Source of the DNA: Stappia sp. 28M-7
Lineage (GTDB): Bacteria; Pseudomonadota; Alphaproteobacteria; Rhizobiales; Stappiaceae
Reading direction: 5' to 3'
Length of the DNA: 64,000 nt
Assembly: GCF_014252955.1 (NCBI RefSeq)
Contig: NZ_JACMIA010000001.1
Span: 496,001 to 560,000, forward strand
Positions 57,496 through 64,000 of this stretch are shown here, in pieces (position 1 is the stretch's first letter; the number at the start of each line of letters is the position of its first letter). Both the position numbers and the translations under genes were made by a program. The notes beneath the pieces are model-generated. The model saw nothing but the letters and a program-made list of their open reading frames with translations. It did no database searches and was not told the origin of the DNA.

Positions 57496-57970
57496 TGCCA
57501 GGGTAATCGAGTATCTCAACAAGGCCCTTCGGCATGAGCTGACCGCCGTCAACCAGTACTGGCTGCATCATCGCATGCTGGAAGACTGGGGCTACGGCAA
57601 GTTGGCGGCAAAGGAACTTGAGGAGTCGATGGAGGAGCGTGCGCATGCCGACCAGCTCATCGAGCGGATCCTTTTCCTGGGCGGCTTTCCCAACATGCAG
57701 AGCCTCGATCCGCTGCGCATCGGTCAGTCGCTGAAGGATGTGATGGAGGCGGATCTCGCCGGCGAGTATTCGGCCCGTGCGCTCTACAAGGAGGCGCGCG
57801 AGGTGACGCTTGCGGCCGGCGACTACGTCTCGAAGCTTCTCTTCGAAGAGCTGTTGGCCGAAGAGGAAGCCCATATCGACTACCTGGAGACGCAGCTCCA
57901 GCTGATCGAGCAGATCGGCATCGAGCGCTACGGCCTGTTGCAGTCTGCGCCTGCCGAAGCGGCAAGCTGA
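57485..57970 (+). CDS. bfr: Bacterioferritin
   Basis: 161 aa from the ATG at 57485. It is a four-helix ferritin with di-iron ligands ([53 protein letters not shown]) and the haem-ligand Met in [11 protein letters not shown]. Twenty-four subunits form an iron-storage shell with haem at two-fold interfaces. It directly follows bfd with overlap and is convergent with the ABC importer genes (14 bp gap). Confidence 0.96.
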   Translation: MKGDARVIEYLNKALRHELTAVNQYWLHHRMLEDWGYGKLAAKELEESMEERAHADQLIERILFLGGFPNMQSLDPLRIGQSLKDVMEADLAGEYSARALYKEAREVTLAAGDYVSKLLFEELLAEEEAHIDYLETQLQLIEQIGIERYGLLQSAPAEAAS

Positions 57971-57984
57971 CCGCAAGGCCCGTC

Positions 57985-58620
57985 TCAGCCGTAGTCGACG
58001 ACCGGACCGGCGGCGGCCTCCGCATCCGCCCGGTCGTGGGTGACGAGAAGTACGGGCAGGCCGCGCTCGCGCGCCTTGGCGAAGACGAGCTGACGGATCT
58101 GATCGCGCAGCGCTGCATCCAGCCGGGAGAACGGTTCGTCGAGCAGCAGCGCTCGCGGCTGCGATTCCAGCACGCGCATGAGGGCGACGCGAGCCTTCTG
58201 GCCGCCTGAGAGAGTGGCCGGGTCGCGGGCTTCAAAGCCGGCAAGTTCGACATCGGCAAGCGCGGCAGCCACGGCCTGCCGCCGGCTCACACGCCCGTGC
58301 AGCGCAGCCGGCAAGGAGAAGGCGATGTTCTCGCCGACGCTCATATGCGGAAACAGCAAGGGATCCTGAAACAGCAGCCCCAGCCGGCGCTGGTGCGGCG
58401 GCAGGCCGGTAAGCTCGGTCTCGCCGGACAACACCCGGCCGCAGGCGCTGAAGGCCGGATCGAGGAAGCCGGCCGCGTGGGCAAGCAGCGTCGACTTGCC
58501 GATGCCGGAGGGGCCCATCACCGTCAGCACTTCGCCCGGCGCAATCGCGCGGTCGAGCGAGATGAGATCGCGCCCCGCGAGCGTGATCCGGACCTTGTCG
58601 AAGATGAGGGCATCGGTCAT
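57985..58620 (-). CDS. ABC transporter ATP-binding protein (YnjD-like)
   Basis: 211 aa from the ATG at 58620, overlapping the permease stop by 4 nt (ATGA). Walker A is GPSGIGKST, Q-loop LLFQDPLLFPH, signature TLSGGQKARVAL, Walker B ALLLDEPFSRLD, and the switch His is in VTHDR. The short length and partners match YnjD of the ynjBCD system. It energises import by the fused permease upstream. Confidence 0.92.
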   Translation of the reverse strand: MTDALIFDKVRITLAGRDLISLDRAIAPGEVLTVMGPSGIGKSTLLAHAAGFLDPAFSACGRVLSGETELTGLPPHQRRLGLLFQDPLLFPHMSVGENIAFSLPAALHGRVSRRQAVAAALADVELAGFEARDPATLSGGQKARVALMRVLESQPRALLLDEPFSRLDAALRDQIRQLVFAKARERGLPVLLVTHDRADAEAAAGPVVDYG

Positions 58621-60299
58621 GCGGTGGTCTCGTTCTCCCGCCGGCGCCGATGGGCGACACCGGGAACTGCCGCTGCCAGCAGGAAGGCGGCGAAGGGAAG
58701 CAGCATCTGCAAAAGCGCGTAAATGCCGACCAGCTGCCGGTTGCCGCCGGCGGCCAGCGCCACGGCCTCGCTCGTGACTGTCGACACCCGCCCCCCGCCG
58801 ATCAGCAGCGTCGGCAGATACTGTGCGACGGAAACGGCAAAGCCGAGTGCGGTGGCGGTCGCCACCGCCTTGCGCGCCAGTGGCAGGCGGACCCTCCAGA
58901 AGGTGCGGGCGGGCGAGGCGCCGAGCGCCCCGGCCATATGGCCGTAACGGGGGTCGACCGCGCGCCAGGGGTCTGACAGCGCGAGAAAGACATACGGGAG
59001 CACGAAGACCATATGGCCGAGCGCGACGGCAAGGAGGGTGTCGTGCAGCCCCGCCATCAGGAACAGGACCTGCAGGCCGAAGACGAAGGCGATCTGCGGC
59101 ACGATCAGCGGCAGGTAGAGCAGCGGCAGCGACCGGTGACGGATGGTGCGGCCGTCGCGCGTTTCGCCCTCCAGGCATGCGAGCGCGAGCGCGATCGCCA
59201 CGATGACCACCGGCAGCGCGATGGCGATGGTGGTGGCGATGGCGTTTCCCGCCGCGCTCGCGTGCATCGTCCAGGCGCGAAGCGTCAGGACGTCGGGCAG
59301 GGGATCGGGAAACCGCCAGGGGCCGGCCACCGACCACAGCGCCAGAAGCGCAAGGCCCGAGAGCATCGCTGCGGCGAGCAGCGCCATGGCGCTTCCGGAA
59401 ACGGCGGCCGCCAGATGCTCCGCCGCGCTGCGTCGGCCGCTCTCGATCCAGCGGCGGCCGAGACTTGCGGCAAGCCGCTCGCCGATCATCCACAGCAGGA
59501 TGGCAAGGAGGCTGAGGCTGAGCTGCGCCAGAGCACCGGCCGAGGCCATGAAGCGCAGCGACAGGTCGGGGTCGTTCATCCATCCGGTCAGGCGCACGGC
59601 CAGCGGCGGCGGTGTGGTCGGTCCGAGGATCAGCGCCACGTCGACGACGGACGTGGCGTAGGCAAGCACGGCGAAGACCGGCAGGCGGATCTGCGGATAG
59701 ATGCGCGGCAGCACGGTGGTGAGCCAAGCAGCAACCGGCGCATAGCCGAGGCTCGCCGCCACCCGCCGGCTGCGCACAGGGTCTGCCTGCGGCAGGGCGG
59801 CAAGAAGCATCAGGAACAGGAACGGGATTTCCTTCGCCATCAGTCCGAGCGTCATCGTCAGCCCGAGTGGGTCGCCGACGATCAGCACGTCGGGCGGGCG
59901 CTGGAACCCGGTTGCCCAGGGCGACAGCAGCCGCATGACGAAGCCGGAAGGGGCGATGAGGAAGGCTAGGCCGAAGGCGGCGGCCGCATGCGGCACGGCC
60001 ATCAGCGGCGACAGAAGCCGGCGTATTATGCAGAAGAAGCGGGTGCCCTCGAAGGCGGCAGTGAACAGGACAACGGCCGCGAAGGCGCCGAATGTCGCCG
60101 CCAGCCCCGTGCCGAGCGACAGGGCCGCAGACAGGCCAATGCCGGGTTGGGCGAGGAACATGCGCAGCGGCGCGAGCGACACGGTGTCGCTGCCGAGCGC
60201 CGGCACATAGCCGGCAGCCGGCAGCAAGGTGCCGAAGAGCCCGGCCGCCACCGGCCCCAGCATCAGCGTCAGCGCCAGGACGGGTGCCAGCCTCAACAT
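58617..60299 (-). CDS. ABC transporter permease, two fused domains (YnjC-like)
   Basis: 560 aa with about twelve hydrophobic helices in two halves, each with an EAA-type loop (SLGYAPVAAWLTTVLPRIYP and GALGASPARTFWRVRLPLAR). The layout is that of YnjC or ThiP-type double permeases. It lies 31 bp downstream of the binding-protein gene and is coupled to the ATPase. Substrate is unproven; relatives carry thiamine, iron or polyamines. Confidence 0.9.
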   Translation of the reverse strand: MLRLAPVLALTLMLGPVAAGLFGTLLPAAGYVPALGSDTVSLAPLRMFLAQPGIGLSAALSLGTGLAATFGAFAAVVLFTAAFEGTRFFCIIRRLLSPLMAVPHAAAAFGLAFLIAPSGFVMRLLSPWATGFQRPPDVLIVGDPLGLTMTLGLMAKEIPFLFLMLLAALPQADPVRSRRVAASLGYAPVAAWLTTVLPRIYPQIRLPVFAVLAYATSVVDVALILGPTTPPPLAVRLTGWMNDPDLSLRFMASAGALAQLSLSLLAILLWMIGERLAASLGRRWIESGRRSAAEHLAAAVSGSAMALLAAAMLSGLALLALWSVAGPWRFPDPLPDVLTLRAWTMHASAAGNAIATTIAIALPVVIVAIALALACLEGETRDGRTIRHRSLPLLYLPLIVPQIAFVFGLQVLFLMAGLHDTLLAVALGHMVFVLPYVFLALSDPWRAVDPRYGHMAGALGASPARTFWRVRLPLARKAVATATALGFAVSVAQYLPTLLIGGGRVSTVTSEAVALAAGGNRQLVGIYALLQMLLPFAAFLLAAAVPGVAHRRRRENETTA

Positions 60300-60330
60300 G
60301 ACCGGCCGGGCCTTTCAGTCGGCTGCCGAC

Positions 60331-61578
60331 TCACTGCGAGGCGTAGCGAGCGGTCCAGGCGCGCTCCAGCTCCACCATCCAGCTGGCGTGCGGCTCCTCG
60401 ATCACCGGCCCGAGCTCCTCTGGAGACAGGGTGGCGATGCCGAGATCCAGCGCTGCGAAGCGCTCGCGCTCCGCTGTCTCCAGCCGTTCGACCGCGAGCA
60501 CGGTCGGGTCGCCCCAGATCGCCGGGTCCTGCTTGCGCGCCTGTGCTTCCGGCGACAGCAGGAAGTCGGCAAGGACGAGGGCGCCGGCCTTGGCGCTAGC
60601 ATTGAAGGGGATGGCGAGGAAATGGGCGTTGCCGATGGTGCCCCCGTCCAGCACGAAGGTGCGCACCGTGTCGGGCAGTTCTCCGGCGGCGATGGCCGCG
60701 GAGGCGCCTGCCGGATTGAAGGTGAAGGCGATGTCGATCTCGCCGTCGGCCAGCAGCTGGCGCAGGGCCGGTTGGTTCTGCGGGAAGGCCCGGCCCTGCC
60801 GCCACATGTTGGGATGCAGCGCATCGAGATAGGCGAAGAGCGGGGCGACATCGGCCTCGAAGCTTGCCGGGTCGACGGGGCGCGACAGCTTCGCCCTGTC
60901 GGCGATGGTGGTGGCCAGCACCTGCTTCAGGAAGGTGGAGCCGTGGAAGTTGGGCGGCTGCGGATAGGTGAAGCGGCCCGGATTGGCCTTCACATGCTCA
61001 GCCAACGCGTCCAGCGTCTTCGGCGGCTCCGCCAGTGTTGCCGTGTCATGCATGAAGACGAGCTTGGCCATGCCCCACGGGCTTTCCTGGCCGTCGGTCG
61101 GTTCGGTGAAGTCGGTGACGACCGCCGGCTTGTTCTCCACGTCGACCAGCGGCCAGTTCTGGAGCTTTGTCGCCCAGCCCGGCGACATGAGCAGGCCCGC
61201 CTTCTTCAGCGAAGCGAAGTTCTCGCCGTTGATCCAGACGAGGTCGACGGCACCGCCGCTGTCCTGGCCGGCGGCCTTCTCGGCGACGATGCGCGCGACC
61301 ACATTGGCGGTGTCGTCGACCTTCACCTGCTCCACCGTGATGCCGTGGCGCTGCTGCAGCTGTTCGCCCGCCCAGGCGATATAGGCGTTGATGCGCGGCT
61401 CTCCGCCCCAGGCGTGAAAGTAGACGGTCTGCCCTTTTGCCTTTGCCAGCACATCGGTCCAGTCGGCCGGATCCACGGCCTCGTCGGCGCGGCTTGCGAA
61501 AGGTGCGAGCGGCAGGGTCAGCGCTGCGGCCAGCAGGGCGCCGCGCACAGGCCGCGACAGCAGGCGGATGATGGTCAT
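60331..61578 (-). CDS. ABC transporter substrate-binding protein (YnjB-like)
   Basis: 415 aa from the ATG at 61578 (GGGGAA upstream). A signal peptide (residues ~1-31, RGALLAAALTLPLAPFASRA) precedes a family 1-type periplasmic binding protein: GQTVYFHAWGGEPRINAYI, DLVWINGENFASLKKAG and NAHFLAIPFNASAKAGALV. This is the YnjB family by length and motif. It delivers the substrate to the YnjC-like permease. The three genes form one operon. Confidence 0.92.
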   Translation of the reverse strand: MTIIRLLSRPVRGALLAAALTLPLAPFASRADEAVDPADWTDVLAKAKGQTVYFHAWGGEPRINAYIAWAGEQLQQRHGITVEQVKVDDTANVVARIVAEKAAGQDSGGAVDLVWINGENFASLKKAGLLMSPGWATKLQNWPLVDVENKPAVVTDFTEPTDGQESPWGMAKLVFMHDTATLAEPPKTLDALAEHVKANPGRFTYPQPPNFHGSTFLKQVLATTIADRAKLSRPVDPASFEADVAPLFAYLDALHPNMWRQGRAFPQNQPALRQLLADGEIDIAFTFNPAGASAAIAAGELPDTVRTFVLDGGTIGNAHFLAIPFNASAKAGALVLADFLLSPEAQARKQDPAIWGDPTVLAVERLETAERERFAALDLGIATLSPEELGPVIEEPHASWMVELERAWTARYASQ

Positions 61579-61682
61579 CTGGAGTTCCCCTTCCCGTTTC
61601 GCATGGTGTCGCAAGCGCTTGCGATGACGGTCAACACACGGCTTCGTGACGCCGCCGTGCCTGCTTCCGACGTCGCCGGCAG

Positions 61683-62168
61683 CTACAGGGGCAGCACGTG
61701 CGTGTCCTTGATCTCTTCCATCACCGCATAGGTATGCGTCTCGCGAACGCCGGGAAGATCCAGTACCGCATCCGCCAGCAGCTTGCGATAGGCGGCCATG
61801 TCGGAGACGCGCGCCTTCACCAGATAGTCGAAGCCGCCGGCCACCATGTGGCACTCCAGCACCTGCGGCACGCGCTTCACCGCCCGCGCGAAGGCGTCGA
61901 AAACGTCCGGCGTCGTCCGGTCGAGCTTGACCTGCAGGAACACCAGGAGCCCCTGGCCGAGGCGCAAGGGGTCGAGCTCGGCGGAAAAGCGCAGGATGTA
62001 TCCCTCGCGGATCAGCCGCTTCATCCGTTCGGCCGTGGCGGTCGGGGAAAGGTTCACCTTGGCGGCAAGGTCCGTGGTGGTGATGCGCCCGTCGACCTGC
62101 AGCACTTCGAGGATACGGCGGTCGATCCGGTCAAGTTCCGTGGATTGTGCGGCAGTTTCCGATTTCAC
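61683..62168 (-). CDS. putR: Lrp/AsnC-family regulator (probable PutR)
   Basis: 161 aa from a GTG. The N-terminal HTH (LDRIDRRILEVLQVDGRITT, SPTATAERMKRL) and C-terminal RAM domain (VLECHMVAGGFDYLVKARVS) are typical of Lrp/AsnC. It is divergent from putA, the arrangement of proline-responsive PutR activators in alphaproteobacteria. It probably binds proline and activates putA. Confidence 0.9.
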   Translation of the reverse strand: MKSETAAQSTELDRIDRRILEVLQVDGRITTTDLAAKVNLSPTATAERMKRLIREGYILRFSAELDPLRLGQGLLVFLQVKLDRTTPDVFDAFARAVKRVPQVLECHMVAGGFDYLVKARVSDMAAYRKLLADAVLDLPGVRETHTYAVMEEIKDTHVLPL

Positions 62169-62174
62169 GGGTTA

Positions 62175-62237
62175 TATTCCATTATGAATGCCAATCTTTG
62201 CCGGAATTCACGGCATATACGGCAGTATAATGGGATA
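62175..62237. promoter_or_regulatory. Inverted repeat in the putR/putA promoter
   Basis: TATTCCATTAT (62175-62185) and ATAATGGGATA (62227-62237) form a 10-of-11 inverted repeat with 41 bp between. Inside lies a second short dyad, TGCCG (62200-62204) and CGGCA (62211-62215). Spaced AT-rich dyads suit an Lrp-family oligomer. Confidence 0.5.
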
Positions 62238-62326
62238 AATCCCCGGGAGGCGAGCGTTTCTTCGGGGGTAAAGCGGCCGGACGGATCGTCCGCCGCCTGC
62301 GTGTCCTCCCTTGTCCTGGAGCCGTC

Positions 62327-64000
62327 ATGAGCCCTGCCCCGGAACGTGCGCCTGCCGCGCTGTCGCAGACCGATCTGTCCCCCTTCCGCGCAACCTTCGC
62401 GCCGTCTGACGAGAGTGCCGTTCGCGGCCTGCTCGGCAAGGTCGCCTTCGACGAGGCCACCGAGGCTCGGGTCGACGACATCGCCTCCGGCTACATACAG
62501 TCGATCCGGTCGGCCATCGGCGGTCTCGGCGGCGTCGAGGACTTCCTGCGCGAATACGGCCTGTCGACCCGTGAGGGCCTGGCGCTGATGGTGCTGGCCG
62601 AGGCGCTGCTGCGCGTGCCGGATGCGGCCACCGCCGACAAGCTGATCGAGGACAAGCTGGCCGCCGCCCGGTTCGACGAGTCCGAGGGTGGCCCATCCGA
62701 CACCTGGCTGGTGTCCGCCTCGTCCTGGGCGCTTGGCGTCACCTCGCGCCTGCTGCATCCAGGCGAGCAGCCCAACACGATCCTCGCCTCGCTGGTCAAG
62801 CGCATGGGCATGCCAGCGGTGCGTGCGGCGACGCGACAGGCGATGCGCATCCTCGGCCACCAGTTCGTGCTCGGCGAGACCATCAAGGGCGCCTTGTCGC
62901 GGGCGAAGGGGCAGGAAGCCAAAGGCTACCGCTATTCCTACGACATGCTGGGCGAGGGCGCCCGCACGGCCGGCGACGCCGAGCGCTACTTCCGATCCTA
63001 TGCGGATGCGATCGAGGCCATCGGTGCGGCCGCCGGCAAGGGCGAACTGCCCGCCCGTCCCGGCATTTCGGTCAAGCTCTCCGCGCTGCATCCGCGCTAC
63101 GAGGCGGTGAAGGGCACGCGGGTGCGCGATGAACTGGTGCCGCAGCTGCTCAAGCTCGCCCAGGCGGCCAAGCGCCACAATCTGAACTTCACCGTCGATG
63201 CGGAAGAGGCCGATCGGCTGGAGATCTCGCTCGACATCTTCGCGGCTGTCGCGGCCGATCCCTCGCTCGCTGGTTGGGACGGCTTCGGCCTTGCAATCCA
63301 GGCCTACCAGAAGCGGGCACTGGAGGTGGTGAATTGGATCATCAGCCTCGCCGAGCGGCTGGATCGCCGCTTCATGGTGCGCCTCGTCAAGGGCGCCTAT
63401 TGGGACACCGAGATCAAGCGTGCCCAAGAGCGCGGCCTGGAGGACTTCCCGGTCTTCACCCGCAAGGCGGCAACGGACCTCTCCTATCTCGCCTGCGCCC
63501 GGGCGATGCTCGGCGCGCGGCCGCGCATCTATCCGCAATTCGCCACCCACAACGCGCTGTCGGTTGCCCAGATCATCGCCATGGCGGGCAACGAGGGCGG
63601 CTTCGAGTTCCAGCGCCTGCATGGCATGGGCGAGAGCCTGTACAAGGCCGTGACCGAGCGTGACGGGCACCCCTGCCGCATCTACGCACCGGTTGGCGGC
63701 CACCGCGACCTGCTCGCCTATCTGGTTCGCCGCCTGCTGGAAAACGGCGCCAACTCGTCCTTCGTCTCGGCGGTGGGCGATTCCTCCGTGCCGATCTCGC
63801 GGCTGCTGGCCCGCCCGCATGACCTCTTGGCCGGCGGCACCCGCGCCCGCAACCCGCGGATCCCGATGCCGGCCGCGCTCTACGGCGACAGCCGCAACAA
63901 CTCGAAGGGCCTGGAATTCGGCCTTGCCCGCGACCGCTCCCGGCTGGTCGAGGACATGGCAAAGGCCCCGCGTCAGGTCGAGGGCGCAGGCCCGCTCTAT
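62327..64000 (+). CDS. putA: Bifunctional proline dehydrogenase / P5C dehydrogenase, N-terminal part (runs off the right edge)
   Basis: 558 codons are visible from the ATG at 62327 (GGAG 5 nt upstream), continuing beyond 64000. The N-terminal arm and proline dehydrogenase barrel are present: RPGISVKLSALHPRYE, FMVRLVKGAYWDTEIKRAQE, YPQFATHNALSVAQI and RIYAPVGGHRDLLAYLVRRLLENGANSS (read as adjoining motifs). The visible end is the linker toward the aldehyde dehydrogenase domain. It oxidises proline to P5C using FAD and then to glutamate. It appears to lack an N-terminal DNA-binding RHH domain, so PutR regulates it. Confidence 0.95.
   Translation, partial: MSPAPERAPAALSQTDLSPFRATFAPSDESAVRGLLGKVAFDEATEARVDDIASGYIQSIRSAIGGLGGVEDFLREYGLSTREGLALMVLAEALLRVPDAATADKLIEDKLAAARFDESEGGPSDTWLVSASSWALGVTSRLLHPGEQPNTILASLVKRMGMPAVRAATRQAMRILGHQFVLGETIKGALSRAKGQEAKGYRYSYDMLGEGARTAGDAERYFRSYADAIEAIGAAAGKGELPARPGISVKLSALHPRYEAVKGTRVRDELVPQLLKLAQAAKRHNLNFTVDAEEADRLEISLDIFAAVAADPSLAGWDGFGLAIQAYQKRALEVVNWIISLAERLDRRFMVRLVKGAYWDTEIKRAQERGLEDFPVFTRKAATDLSYLACARAMLGARPRIYPQFATHNALSVAQIIAMAGNEGGFEFQRLHGMGESLYKAVTERDGHPCRIYAPVGGHRDLLAYLVRRLLENGANSSFVSAVGDSSVPISRLLARPHDLLAGGTRARNPRIPMPAALYGDSRNNSKGLEFGLARDRSRLVEDMAKAPRQVEGAGPLY

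Overview
The window is high-GC bacterial chromosome with tightly packed genes and the gene content of an alphaproteobacterium, most likely of the order Hyphomicrobiales. Supporting signs are a HemP/HmuQ-type haem locus with an Irr-like palindrome, a PutA with a divergent Lrp-type regulator, a form II CO-dehydrogenase-like cluster, TTAA-type candidate CtrA boxes, several soluble-tail chemoreceptors and a DUF1194 protein. A Stappia/Labrenzia-like genus is my guess, not something the sequence proves. No rRNA, tRNA, CRISPR array, integrase or transposase was found.

Layout. 0-6 kb: a six-segment ion channel with a zinc-ribbon tail, an M19 dipeptidase, methionine-salvage MtnA, then a haem-iron locus (HmuQ-like monooxygenase and a DUF2325 protein, divergent from hemP) with stacked palindromes between. 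6.6-14 kb: pheS and pheT with a membrane-protein gene wedged between them, a nucleotidyltransferase, and a PabB-PabC fusion for folate synthesis. 14-21 kb: a zinc-ribbon methyltransferase, an SLC13-type permease with RCK domains, and a divergent pair of transcription units (PepSY plus cytochrome b561; PepSY plus response regulator plus histidine kinase). 21-24.4 kb: cupin/TetR divergent pair, then a short AT-rich insert carrying one HEPN-motif gene and flanked by a 75-bp perfect direct repeat of the tetR 3' end; then a methyltransferase/LysR divergent pair. 24.7-26.2 kb: infC-rpmI-rplT, with infC starting at AUU.

26.6-37 kb: an HBM-type chemoreceptor, a glycosyltransferase, an alpha/beta hydrolase, a patatin-like lipase, MepA murein endopeptidase, LepA and a B12-binding radical SAM enzyme. 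37-47 kb: a degenerate cold-shock protein, an MFS exporter divergent from glpK, a MarR-GNAT fusion coupled to an EamA exporter, two secreted or unknown proteins, and an operon of two RNA-methyltransferase-like genes plus an SDR epimerase. 47.4-52.3 kb: coxG-coxS-coxL-coxM (form II). 52.4-56.7 kb: two chemoreceptors in tandem. 57-62 kb: bfd-bfr iron storage, a YnjBCD-type ABC importer, and an Lrp-family regulator divergent from putA, which runs off the right edge.

The most interesting region is 21.88-22.75 kb: a lone candidate HEPN ribonuclease in a compact, compositionally foreign insert that duplicated the end of a regulator gene. The haem locus, the interrupted pheST pair and the degenerate cold-shock protein are secondary leads.
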